Below, piece by piece: positions 36,291 to 47,835 of a DNA stretch of 64,000 nt. Below the pieces are notes generated by a model that was not told the origin of the DNA, searched no databases, and worked only from the letters and a program-made list of their open reading frames with translations. Positions within the stretch are counted from its first letter, which is position 1. Each line of letters begins with the position of its first letter. Source of the DNA: Castanea sativa (taxonomy: Eukaryota > Streptophyta > Magnoliopsida > Fagales > Fagaceae); the NCBI RefSeq assembly GCF_040712315.1, contig NC_134022.1, positions 2,976,001 through 3,040,000 of the forward strand. Direction: 5' to 3'. The translations under genes and the position numbers were made by a program.

Positions 36291-37980
36291 TTCATTCCAT
36301 CTTCTCTAATAAGATAAGTGGAAAAAATGGATTTTGTCTTGCATTCTACTGTTAAATTTTTTATAATTTTCACTTTATTATGTAAAAAGTTTTGATAGTG
36401 AGTAATGAGTAATGACTCCATTTTTCCCATAAGCAATAATAGGCTGAACGTTAAAGTGCAAAAGTTCACTACTCAGGGAAAAACCACTTAGAACAAATGG
36501 CCTAAAAAGCTGGTTCACACTTCATGGAGCACTTTTCATTTGGCACTTTCTAAATTTTTAGACCTCAAATTAGTGTTTTATTCCATGAGTTTGTTTTAAT
36601 ATGTTGTCGTCAATAACCATGTGCCGCTGTTAGACGCTTAGGCCATTGATAACTCCTTCAACAAAATTATAGTGCTGGTAAATTGCCATTTGGCTCCAAA
36701 TATGAAGCACAAGATATATAATTAGGGCATGCAGAGACTTGCTCAAACCATAGTTCGTGATATTAAAGGCAATATGAGAAGTAGGCAATTGTAATAAACA
36801 TTTGAGGTATGCATACGTAATTGCCAGTTGTAACTTGGTTGTTAAAGCTGAGTTCTGTCTTCATTGCCACACTAGGCTTTGTTCTCTCTGAAACGTGACA
36901 ATTGGAGATAGGTGCTAGATATTTCTTGAATAAGAAAATAAGTCAATATATAACTCCTTATTTCATTTATCAAAATTGAAGGACGGTGAAATTTACTTAT
37001 TTACATAAACATGAAATAACAAAGGTGATAGACTGATAGTGAAAACAAGGGATTGCAAGTCGTACTGATCAATCACATACATAATAAAGTGAAAATTATA
37101 AACATTTGAATTAAGAAAATTTTGTCTCTTTTTTTTTTTTCCCCCTCAAGAAGAATGTAACTGAAGAGTGAGGATGAGAGAATAGCGATTCCAGAGCCTG
37201 CAATTCCTAACTAAAAACAGCCTTGGCTTACAAATCTAACCGTTTAGCTTTTAAAACTTTAGATGCTGGTTGATGATTTGGAAAGCAGGTATAGATTTGG
37301 AGGTCAATGCACAATAAGATATGACATCCTATGTTGTACATTATTTATAAATAAATAAAAAACAAACAAACAAACAAAACTACTACTTGGGTTGTAAAGT
37401 AAAAACTACACTTAAAAGCATTTACATTAGTTCGTACAAAGGTTTTTGTTTATTTTAGAATAATAACCTGCTTTTTCTATTTTACATATTTTTCAAAACT
37501 CCTCACATCAAATTATCTATTTTACACTATTTTTTTAAAATATCCATTTTTATTTATTTTTTTAAAATTGTTTCTTTTTCTTTACACATAACAATCACCG
37601 TCTATTCTCTTCCTTCATCCTCAAGATATGCTAAAAAAAAAAAGAATAAACAACTAAATGAATAGTATCATAATAAATTTTCATAGTTAACTTGTAAATT
37701 TACACAATTTTATATAGACTAATGTGTGTTATTGTAGAGTTTGCACAAAATTCAAGTACATCATTTTATTTATTTAAGACTACTTCACATAATTACCTAC
37801 TCATGAAACTTGTAATCCTTACCAACAAATGTGGAAACACGGATGTAGTGGTCACTTCCTCAAAGTAGAGCGTGTCTCCCAAACTTGCAACGTTTACAAG
37901 ATTATCAACTGCAGAATTTAGGGAAAAAAAAACTACTCTATTTGAAAAAAAATAATAATGTAACAGTATTTTGTGAATAT
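36290..37980. other. Intergenic, no supported gene
   Basis: AT-rich DNA with no supported gene or element boundary. Confidence 0.5.
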
Positions 37981-37985
37981 GGTAG

Positions 37986-38759
37986 TGTAAGTGCACAATT
38001 GTACCTGGACCCACAGACGAATGTTGGGTCAGGCCCAATGAGCCTTATACAATAAAATTTGTAGAGTATGGGTTTGAAATCTAGGTTCGGGATGTTGGAA
38101 GTTTAATTAACAGGTTAAAATGTTACAATCTGTGCAAATGATGAACAAGAATGACAAATAGATCTCCTCGGACGCAGGCCGAGGACGATTTGTATAAATG
38201 TTCTCTTTCTAGGCTAATGTTTACAATCCTTAGCTCTTATTTTTGTTTAGCAGAAAAGTGCCGATCCCCTCTCTTTCCTCTCTTGCTTCCTTATATACTT
38301 CTTCTCTACTGACTTCTCCACGTGTCATATAAATCTTCCCATTAGATACTTGTCCCATCCGCCACCTTCTTGAAGTCTTCAAACAATAGCAGGAAAGCTG
38401 AATTCTACTGTTCAGAGATTATTTCCCCATTAATGCGGCCAGGGAGGTAGATGCAGGGTCTTTAATGTGAAGCTAGCAGCCTTTTACTTAGATATTTCCC
38501 ACACATTCTTGCGTCCAAAGGGTGCTGGGATCGCCCTCTTGCCCACTAGTTATTTCCAGGATTCTGCCTTTAACCTCCTTGGCAAATCCCAAGATCTTCG
38601 CCGAGCCCATCCGAGGAGACATTCATCCTCGGACAGCTCCTCGGACGTCTGTCGTGTAGGCTGACTCATGGGCTTAAAAACCCCCTTAATAAAACAAACT
38701 GGTACTAGCCAACCAGGCCCAAAGCTCAAATGTTTATTTGATAGCCTTTACCCCCCACA
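37986..38759 (+). mobile_element. Solo LTR with 5-bp target-site duplication
   Basis: A 774-bp element starts TGTAAGTGCACAATTG and ends ACCCCCCACA (TG...CA ends). It is flanked by the perfect 5-bp duplication ggtag (37981-37985 and 38760-38764). Internal features fit a promoter-bearing LTR: a tctt-rich TATA region ('ccttatatacttc', ~38290). There is no internal domain, so it is a recombination product of a full LTR retrotransposon. Orientation is not certain. A truncated relative lies at 7645-7822. Confidence 0.88.
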
Positions 38760-38764
38760 GGTAG

Positions 38765-39722
38765 TATAAAAAACAAGTTTATTTATTGAGTCAAAGACCC
38801 TTACAAGTTGCAACTCCAATGACATGCCTATACCAACTCTAATAGCCTTCTTACATGAGCGAGCATTAATGTGATTTCAAACTCTAAAATTACACCTCAC
38901 ATAAGTGAAAGAGATTCCATGGGTTAATGAAAATTAATTAGAAGCATGTTTTATAGTCATATATACAGCAAAAAAGATTCCCTATGTCTAGCTTGTTATA
39001 TTAGATCCTATAATGTTTTCAAGTGAATATTAGTTTGTTCAAACAGGGTTTATTTTCTTTAAATTTTGAGCATTAGAAAAGCATGTCATGACACTCAAGT
39101 TAATTTTTGGTCATTTAAAGCATGCCATATCAAAGTGTGCAAAGTGCACACAATGGTAACAATTTAATGCAAATGCTGTGATGCCATGTATTATAGTTGT
39201 TGTTGTGGCTGCAAATACAAACTTGTTTATCAGAATTCAAGTTGTTTTATGCTATATGCAATCATCAACATCCAGTCAACGGTTTTGGGTGAGACATACC
39301 ATGCCCCTAGAAGTTTATTGTTTCATTAACAAATCTCCTACAATTCTCTTCCTTGACAACATCTGCAGCTATAATTGTGATATGCTTTGCACTGATACGT
39401 CTTGCATTCTCACTGATCACTCGGAGCCTGTTCTCTCTCCTAGCAACAAATATAAGATTTGCTCTCCTCTTTGCATATTCTTATGCAATTTGCTGAATTC
39501 ACAGGCAAGCCAGATATGGCATGACCTTATTAGACTCTGAAAAATATTATTTATCATGAAAAAGAGAGTGTATTTTAATGTAAATCAAGTCAAATGAACC
39601 ACTTATGTGATAGGCATGCATAACTCCTTATTTTAGTGGAGAGTCCATATGAAAGTAATTGCATGGCACTCACAACTTGGTATCTAAACAAGTTGTGAAA
39701 ATTTGTGGAATAACTTGTATCC
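38765..39722. other. Intergenic, no supported gene
   Basis: A 120-codon open frame at 39178-39540 has no recognisable domain, and I do not call it. Confidence 0.4.
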
Positions 39723-39730
39723 ATACTATA

Positions 39731-40877
39731 TAGACGTGGCAAAATGGGCAGGTCGGGTTTGGGTTGCAGGTCAAAAACGGATCATTTTAAGCGGGTTAAA
39801 AAGGGGTTTGGGTCAATCGGGTTGTGGGTTGGGTCGAGTTGACCCGTATTTTTCACATGATTTTTTTTTAAAAAAATTTTATAAAGAAAACACCATGTAT
39901 TTTCCATTTGGAAAGTCATGCAACGAATTTCTTGATGTAAATTGTATTATTTTGAATTCATCACTTGTATCAAGAATGAATTCAGTTAAACTCATTAATA
40001 CTTATTCAATAATTTTAAAATTATACAAATTCTAACATTGCTATCTAAAACAAAATAACACAAAGATAAGTAAAACAAATACACAAGTTTTATTTCTACA
40101 CAATATCAACATCCCAAAATATAAAACAAAATCATAAACGACTTATTGGATAGCTCATTTGACAAAGAATAAAAACATATAAGAAATTTACAATCTTGAA
40201 AATTAATTTTTTAATCTATTATCAATTGTGGTTGTCACTCTATTTCAATTTGAGATATGCATTAAAATTTGATTGTTTACTTATTTATATATGGTCTCTT
40301 TTATGAATATCATATCATTGTTAAGCAACACACTCTAGAAAATATCATAATTTATTTTGAAAAACCTTTTATTTTGGACATAAATTGTTCAAAAATAGAT
40401 CTAAACATTCATAATTTATGCTAATTTGATACTTTGGCTTCACTATTTTCACATTTGTGAATGTTTCTCATACATGTTTACAATTTTAAATTTATGTTTT
40501 TAATTCTACTGTAACTAGATTATTTTGACATGTACTTTGCTATTTGATATTTAAAAATCTTTATTTATTACAGAATACTCAGCCATTCATTTTTCAAATA
40601 ATTTGCATGTAGTTATGTAAATGTCCCAATTATTTCCTTAAAGCTCGCAACAAACAATTAAACCAATATTGTCTTAATTTTTTTTACCAAAAAAAAAAGT
40701 TAAAAAATGGTTCGGGTTCAGTTTAGGTCGCGGGTCGGGTTGACTCATAAAAAATACGGGTTGGGTCACGGGTCAATCCGTTTTTACTTCGGGTAAAAAA
40801 AAATCGGGTTTGAGTTGGGTATTTTTCAGGATGGGTCGGGTTGGGTCAGAAAATTTTGATCCATTTTGCTATGTCTA
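39731..40877. mobile_element. Non-autonomous hAT element
   Basis: A 1147-bp element with short terminal inverted repeats: tagacgtggcaaaatgg on the left and tagacatagcaaaatgg as the reverse complement of the right end. A perfect 8-bp duplication atactata flanks it (39723-39730 and 40878-40885). Subterminal clusters of 'gggttgggtcggg' type motifs occur at both ends (39758-39850 and 40708-40850), a style typical of plant hAT elements. The centre is AT-rich with no transposase frame. Confidence 0.9.
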
Positions 40878-41163
40878 ATACTATAGTTGTATAGTCAACT
40901 ATTATGTAAAGACACAAAATTTTACAAATTATGTTTAGTACATCACTAGCATATGGATCCACAACTAACACATTTTTTAATGTACACCAACCGTAATTGG
41001 CCAACTCAATGGCTGTAAGCAATGTTTTAAATTACTTATTCCTAATTCATATTAATACTAAGCCTTGTTTTGATAATTAGGATTGAATTTGGGCCCACAC
41101 TTTACAAAATGATGCCTAGGTCAGAGATAATCTTCTTTAAGGATCTTGAATGCTATCATTTTA

Positions 41164-41563
41164 GGCCAAATCGGCCCAATACCACCTTTTTAAAAAAAAT
41201 TTAGGAAAAAAACACTGTTTCGGAAGTAATTGGGTAAATACCACTTTTTCCAGTACTCGAGCTCACTAAACTCGAGTACTAGATTTTATACTTCCACCGT
41301 GGCATGCCAGCATGAAATCTCTATTAAAAAATGCCACTTAGTACTTGAGTTTGGTGGATTTGAGTACTGTATAATCTGGTACCCGAGTTTGGTGGACTTG
41401 GGTACTGTATAATCTGGTACCCGAGTTTAGTGGACTTGGGTACCAATCTGGATTGGCCGCCAGCTTTTGATGGGATAATGCCATTTGATACTCAAGTTTC
41501 ATGTACTCGAGTACTGTTAACAGTACCTGAGTTCTTGAAGCTCGAGTACCAATCTGGATTGGC
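41164..41563 (+). repeat. Left terminal inverted repeat of the Mutator-like element
   Basis: Aligns in reverse complement with 47012-47373. It is about 38 bp longer because the segment ending 'ctgtataatctggtacccgagttt' is tandemly duplicated at 41365-41428. It is made of many CTCGAGTA-type palindromic motifs; for example, AGTACTCGAG and its complement flank a 9-base spacer at 41252-41280. Confidence 0.9.
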
Positions 41564-42948
41564 CCGAATTTGTTGAGTCATGTCGATTAATACTCGAGTT
41601 TCACGAAACTGTCTCCATCAACTTGATTTTTTACAGTATTATTAGTAAGCTCCTGCTCCTTTATATCCTCATTATTTGCACCTGACAATTTCTGCTTTTG
41701 GCACCGGTGAGGAATGTAACTATGAACAACTGATTTGATATCTATCACAAATGAAAAAACTAGATTTTAAACTTCTCAACAAGTGCAGGCATTTGAATGT
41801 CATGTCCAAACAAAAGAGAGAAATTTCACGGCAATTACATTACAAAAGGAATGAGCCCATTCATTGTTGCCAAACAACATAACAAACTAGCAAAATATAT
41901 GCAATATTCTTGCCAAATTACCCAGATAAAGCCACAGAATGTGATATAACTATGACTTTGTTCCTTAGCGTCTGACATCTCAGCATCCTCATAAAAGTAA
42001 ATAAATAAACTTTAAACAAGCTTCTTAAATTGAAAAATGGGAATTTTGTATTTCGTATGGCTTTATCGATATAATAACATAATTACACAACACTCAAAAT
42101 GTTGAGCTCCACTTTAGCCATTCAACTCTAATTTTCAGCATCCCAACTATTTTCCCCTTTCAAGCTTAATGGCAATACACGACAAGAATGATCACTTCTG
42201 TTTATGTTCCGACTACTAATCACAACCGTTCCCCGACCGTCTCTTGAAAAAATAAGACTCAAATCAGTGTTGAATTAAGCATGTCTTTACTTAACAAGTA
42301 CCTCAAGATGTTAAAAAAAAACATTAAAAAAGAATGAAAAGTGGCACAATGATTTTTAGAATCATGTCTGCAAAAACATTAGGCAAGGATAAGATGTGGC
42401 ATTGTAATTGAACAAGGAGAAGTCCAAGTCAAATCATGCACCTTTTTTTAAGCGGATAAAAACAAATCTATTAAAAAAATGAGGATGAAGCTATAATATA
42501 CGGAAACATTAATTATAAAGTTTCAATATCTTATGCTCAAGGTATCCAGCTCAAGCTGACTTGTATGTAAATTTATAAAATGGTTTCAACTAAATAGGAA
42601 TAACTGAAAACACAGCTTGATTGCGAAGGCACAAAATACAAGTTGGAGAAGAGTCTTGAATCCTAATAGGGCACAGAAGGAGAGTAACCATTTACAGAAC
42701 ATTCAATGAAACTTCTGTATTACAAATGTAAAGTTAAAAGGATAAATAATAAGAAGTAAAGCAGGAAACTGAGACAAACTTCCCCAGCCAAGGAAAAGCC
42801 TTATCCACAAAATGCAAAGGAATAGTCAACATGTTTTAAGTGTATTATTAGAATATGATTGCTGGGACAACACTAAGCCTACCTATCAGTTCCAACAACT
42901 ATGAAAATCAGTCAATGATTTGAGCATTTCAATTGACATTGTGATACC

Positions 42949-44835
42949 TTATTTTCTGTCAACTAAGGAGCCAAGGAGAGTGTCATTATGAAAGTACATC
43001 AAAAAGCTATATTTATAGGGATGCAGATCCACACAAGCACAAGCAACAAATATTTCATCTAATATTGAAATTACTCTCCAAATCAGTACCTGCGAGAGGA
43101 AAGCTTTTCGGATTCCATAGTTAGAATCAATATCCAATCGCCCTCCTTTACCAACGGGAATAGCTTGTCTATATCTACAATATCCTACAGTTGTATTCCC
43201 ATGAAAGGGCGGTGCTTCGGCAATTGTGGCATGCGCAACCCATCTAGCAATATGAGTGGCATGTTCTTGAACCCAATTTTTTTCGTGCTTGCCTTGGAGT
43301 GTTATCTTGTGAAGTTCAATTGAAGTATCAACATTGTTCGGTACGCCTTGCTTCATCCCAAACTGTCGAAGAACACATTCGGGGTGATGGCCTTCAACCA
43401 CCCAAAAATGTATGAGCTGCACGATGGACCTCCATATGTGTTGGCTTGCCGTACAATATGCGGGCAGGGAACCCAAATAATCTCTATATGGCTCCCAGAC
43501 AATCTACAATGATCCAACAAATGCAAACAACCATATTAACAATATATGTGTAACGAATGTGTAAAAAATGTGTAACAAATCTGACCAATACATGCCAAAG
43601 TGGTTCCCACTTGTAAGGCACGATACCTGATTTGGCCGGAGTGAAGCAAGCGACACACGATAGGCGCGTAGGACATGCATTGGATGGTCAGTTGTTATCT
43701 TAGCCCATTTCCATCTACCAAACAACACAGACATAACCTTCATATTAGTTACTTACATAATTCTCATGCGAAAAAAATTAATGCGGAAATGTAAAATGAT
43801 AACGAAGTTGAAGATCCTACATACCTGACAGCAAGTGGACCTGGGGGCAGTGCCTGGTGTGGATGCCTCATCACAGGACATATTTGTGGAAACCTTGCCC
43901 ACGCCCATGCCCACAACTACACTAATAGCAGTGCACCACCAATTTGCTTGGCTGTCTTCTCTGATGCCTTACAGAGGTGTCTATATAGCCAACTTAGTGT
44001 TGCACTACCCCAACTATAATTCTTTCCATTGCTGATTGGATTGAAAAATTGTAGATACATGATTGAGAGCCATTCGCCAGACTTGTCCATAAACAATATA
44101 CTACCCAACATTTGGAGTATGTAAAACCAAGCATACTGTTGCACATGCACCTCAGTGGCGTCAGCAAGAAGAGGGTTGCGAAACTGCTCCTCCAGCCATT
44201 TGGCTTTTATCCTCAGCCCTTCCAACACTGCAGTGTTCTTTTTTGTACCAACTGGTCTGTCCGGTGAAGGGGAGTACTTAGCAATTCCATGTAAAAGTCA
44301 CACCAGTTGTCCATATGGGTAAATCCTACCACCGGCAAGTCATGTACAAGTACCCCCATGATGACCTCTATGTCTTGTGGCGTGATGGTCATCTCACCGT
44401 GGGGCAAGTGGAATGAGTGCGTCTCTAGCCTCCATCTCTCCACTAAGGCCGTGATCAGTGCATGGTCAAGGTCCATATGTGGGACCTGAAGTAGCCCATC
44501 TAACCCCGCATCTGTGATATAAGTGGCAATCCGTGGATCTAACCCACCATCAAACAGACCTTTATCTCGGTGACGACAAGTCAGAACACTTGGCACTTCC
44601 TGCAAACAAAGCAGCTTAGTATTAATAATAGCATTCACTAACCACGTAATAATTACACTTCAAACATAACGCCCAAAATCTTTCTACTACATAGGTATTG
44701 ACTACGATTTTCAACACAAGTGCATACCTCGCCTACCAAAGGAGCATCCCAAAGCAAACTTGAACGATGCATAGGTTGCCTCATCAAGACAGTCCCTATA
44801 GAGGGTCCTGCTCGATGTGGGTCCATTCCTGGCAT
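42949..44835 (-). pseudogene. Plant mobile domain (PMD / MAIN-like) gene, broken
   Basis: Exons 44728-44835, 43825-44599, 43627-43714 and ~42949-43503 splice at GT-AG sites to a PMD protein, the family annotated as MAIN-LIKE or 'phosphatase 7 long form homolog'. It reads HRSSLLWDAPLVGE, then LTCRHRDKGLFDGG, FHLPHGEMTITPQDIEVIMG, a block with YSWGSATLSWLYRHLC and KQIGGALLL, then LAVRWKWAK, HVLRAYRVSLASLRPNQ and IVWEPY, and finally IWRSIVQLIHFW and CVLRQFGMKQGVP. Two lesions lie in exon 2: a one-base frameshift near 44225-44245, and TAG instead of the usual Q of LLLLQLWAWxRFP near 43912. PMD proteins occur both as host silencing-related proteins and inside transposons (family knowledge). A possible further donor lies at 43089, so the 3' end is uncertain. 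Confidence 0.88.
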
Positions 44836-45579
44836 AAATTAAAGGTGATTAATGGCCCATTAGCATATTCATCAAATACCCATAAGCTAAATCAAAATGA
44901 TAGCATCTCACTAATTTTTTTATTTGTTTTTATATCAATAATTTTTTTATGACCTTTAAGAGGGGAAATGCTATTGTTGAGGGTGGCTCAAGTATAATTT
45001 TACTGAACCAAATTGCTAAAGTCAGTACCTATATATACATGTTCTCTTTCTTCATCCCTTTGTTTTGTTTTAAGTTATATTTAATATTTAGTTGTATTTT
45101 AAAGTTAGTATTGGAATTTGTATATCAATGAATATGAATATACCAATTGTTTGATTAATTGCAAAATATAAACAATAGGCTATATATATATATATAAAAT
45201 AAATAATGACCAATAATTATTATGACCAAAAACAAAAGCTAATCTTTGTGCTAAAAAAGAATGGAAACAATGGTTTAAGTTTCTTACAACAAAACAACCA
45301 ATTAATTATAAAATGCAAGCAAATATCTCATTCTCAATTTCTTTTGTTGCTTCATTTCAATCTAAACACATGAGCATAGATTTTTTTTTTTTATAAAATT
45401 TTTAAAATAGCAAGTTTGCAACCCATCCACCTCCCTAATCATAATGCATGAAAGAATGAAACATTCATTAGATTTAAAATAATCAATATAGATGTATTAG
45501 GGTATACTTTAAAATAAAAAGAATGATGGTATAGTGGTCCCTACATTCATGTATTCCCAGAAATAAGATTATTTGAAAT

Positions 45580-46100
45580 ACTTTGGTCAAATGAATTGAG
45601 CTATAGATGAAATTATGCCGACCAAAACATCCATCCTTACTAAATTTTAAAAAGAATGTTAGCATATTAAGGTTATGGTTGTAATGTAGGAGATCCATTG
45701 CCCAATAGGAATCAAGACTAAATACACTATAATTAGCATATCTCAATCACTATGGAGAAAAATCTTTGCAATTTATTGTGCAGGTCATTATAGTGATTCC
45801 CATTAACATTCTAGTTAGTATAATTCATCCAATGACAATATAACTAGGAGTTAGAGCAACGACAATAGTTGGGACACCCACAGTATTGAAAAAAATTATA
45901 AAAAATTATCAATTTTTTCCTTCCAAGTATATCATCCAGCCAAATAGCCAACAAAGCACTAGCTATGGCACCACCTAGCATTGTGGATATGATCAATTTT
46001 TGAAACCATTGACACTCATCAATGGTTGGAAAATCTTGGCACATGTAAAATAGCGCTACTAAGATTACACCTATAATCATGAAATGTGTGTAATTTATTT
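45580..46100 (-). pseudogene. Inositol-transporter-like (MFS) fragment captured in the element
   Basis: Minus-strand frames, shifted twice, track the N-terminal part of plant inositol/sugar transporters. GVILVALFYMCQDFPTIDEC matches the TGVISGALLYI-[KR]-DDF region. FQKLIISTMLGGAIASALLA then IWLDDILGRKK matches the loop 2-3 signature (GGWxNDxxGRR). FNTVGVPTIVVALTPSYIVIG follows, then GQWISYITTI (GGQFLSYLINL) and VRMDVLVGIISSIAQFI (WRWMLGVAGxPALxQF). No introns are seen across it. Stops and frameshifts make it non-coding. Its presence inside terminal repeats with the opposite flanks being element DNA fits Pack-MULE-type capture. Identity is low, so the exact parent is unsure. Confidence 0.65.
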
Positions 46101-46639
46101 TTATGAGATTCTGCCTACAATTAATCATGGAATACATTTATACATGTTTGACTTCAAATTAGTTTTTCTCAACTCTACTCATTATAATTTTTTCTCTATC
46201 ATATAAGATAGGAGGAAATTTAAGAATAAAATTTTGGTATGGAAATATTGATTATCTTAAACAAATTATTGTTATTTATATGTTTATTAACATGTTTAGT
46301 ATATAGTAAGTGCAAAAATTTACTCCAAAGTAGAGATTGGGTTTAATGCCACCTCTTAATTTGTACTATGAGCTACTGAGATTAATTTGATACAACCCCT
46401 CCCAAATCATAGTGCATGAAAGAAATGAAAATTCATCAACTTTAAAGACATTGGTACAAAAGCATTAGGGTAGAGTTTCAAATGAAAAGAATGATAGAAC
46501 ATTGCTCCTCACATTCACTTATTTCATAATTAGATTACATAATTAAATTCACAATTTTCTAACTTAAAAACTCATGGAAAGAACAAAAAAAATTACCAAA
46601 ATTGCTAATATTTGAGTGCGAGAACGCCGCCGATGAGAT

Positions 46640-46812
46640 GCGCTTGTCTCCGGTGGAGTGGGTGCAAGGGCGCCGGCGATGAAATGGGTTTGAGAGTGCG
46701 AGGTCGTCGGCGATGAAATGGGTTTGAGAGTGCGAGGTCGCCGGCAATGAAATGGGTTCGAGAGTGCGAGGTCACCGGCGATGAAATGGGTTTAAGAGTG
46801 CGTGGTCGCCGG
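46640..46812. repeat. GC-rich 34-bp minisatellite
   Basis: The unit 'ggcgatgaaatgggtttgag' plus 'agtgcgaggtcgcc' recurs at 46675, 46709, 46743 and 46777, an exact 34-bp spacing. It lies inside the Mutator-like element and contrasts with its AT-rich surroundings. 34 is not a multiple of three, so it is not a protein repeat. Confidence 0.9.
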
Positions 46813-47011
46813 CTCCAAATGGGTTTGGGTTTGTACGTTTTGGGTGTGGAGAGTGAGAGTGTGTCTGGTGAGTGAGAAATGAGAGATTAGATTTGAACTT
46901 TCACCGGTTTTAGTGAGCAATACTTGAGTTTCATGTACTCAAGTACTGTTCACAATACCCGAGTACATGAAACTCGAGTATAATGGGCATCATATACACC
47001 CAAAGATGGTT

Positions 47012-47373
47012 GCCAATCCAGATTGGTACTCGAGTTTCAAGAACTTGGGTATCTTTAACAGTACTCGAGTACATGAAACTCGAGTATCAAATGGCATTAT
47101 CCCATCACAAGCTGGCGGCCATTCCAAATTGGTACCCGAGTTTAGTGGACTCGAGTACCAGATTATACAGTACTCAAGTGCACCAAACTCAAATACTAAG
47201 TGACATTTTTTAATAGAGATTCCATGCTGGCATGCCACGGTGGAAGTATAAAATCTAGTACTCGAGTTTAGTGAGCTCGAGTACTAGAAAAAGTGGTATT
47301 TCTCCAATTACTTCCGAAACAGTGTTTTTTGCCTAAATTTTTTTTAAAAAGATGGTATTGGGCCGATTTGGCC
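47012..47373 (-). repeat. Right terminal inverted repeat of the Mutator-like element
   Basis: Reverse-complement partner of the left repeat. Weaker similarity (more CTCGAGT-type motifs) continues inward to about 46920. Confidence 0.9.
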
Positions 47374-47547
47374 ATCATTTTAGTATGAAGGCCCAATAGT
47401 CCGGTGGACCCAAAAAATAAATTTTTAAGGAAGAAAAAAAAGATTCATTTAGAATAATAAATAAAAAGCATAAATAATCTTCCATACTTCAAAGAAGGAA
47501 ATCCTAACTATTTATATAATATAAATTCTAATAAACATTGAATACTA

Positions 47548-47835
47548 GACGTGTATTGATCAATGAGTAGTTACAGTCCAAGTCTACCTTCTTATATCAG
47601 ACTTGGATACTACCCCCAGATTATCAGCTAATTAAGCTAACCAACCCAACTATCAATTGCTAACTTGTCATACTAGTCACTCACAGCCTCGATGTTCCTA
47701 TACAACCCACACAATACAATTTGTACAGATTCCTAAAAGGAAACTAAGGCGAGAGAGGCACAAGAATTATGAAAGATACAGACAAGGTGAAGCAATAATT
47801 AAGGAAGAATTATGTTAAAAGGAAACTTCCCATCA
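47548..47835. repeat. Third copy of the block-X 5' repeat
   Basis: Matches 18020-18295 and 50842-51140, for example 'caatgagtagttaca-tccaag' and 'ttatcagctaa-taagctaaccaacccaac'. It ends at the same 'ttaaaaggaaactt' phrase. A shorter relative is at 55311-55362. Class unknown; it may be part of a retroelement end. Confidence 0.75.

Larger units (their letters stand above)
41164..47373. mobile_element. Mutator-like element (6.2 kb) carrying a PMD gene
   Basis: Both ends terminate in GGCCAAATCGGCCCAATACC as long inverted repeats: left 41164-41563, right 47012-47373. A perfect 9-bp duplication atcatttta flanks it (41155-41163 and 47374-47382), the size typical of Mutator transposition. Inside, on the minus strand, are a plant-mobile-domain gene (42949-44835) and a decayed inositol-transporter-like fragment (45580-46100). 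No MURA transposase frame is visible, so movement would need help from elsewhere. The near-identity of the ends and the intact duplication suggest it is not ancient, yet its PMD gene has already decayed. Confidence 0.93.

Noticed and set aside
39178..39540. 120-codon plus-strand frame
   Set aside because: No recognisable motif, no splice or promoter context; could be chance in moderately AT-rich DNA.
43504..43626. Alternative frame reading IVPYKWEPLWHVL, resembling the PMD motif IVWEPY
   Set aside because: The canonical splice from 43627 to 43503 gives LRPNQ-IVWEPY in frame, so the intronic look-alike is most likely coincidence.
44307..44489. Plus-strand frame antisense to the PMD exon 2
   Set aside because: Shadow of the PMD coding strand.
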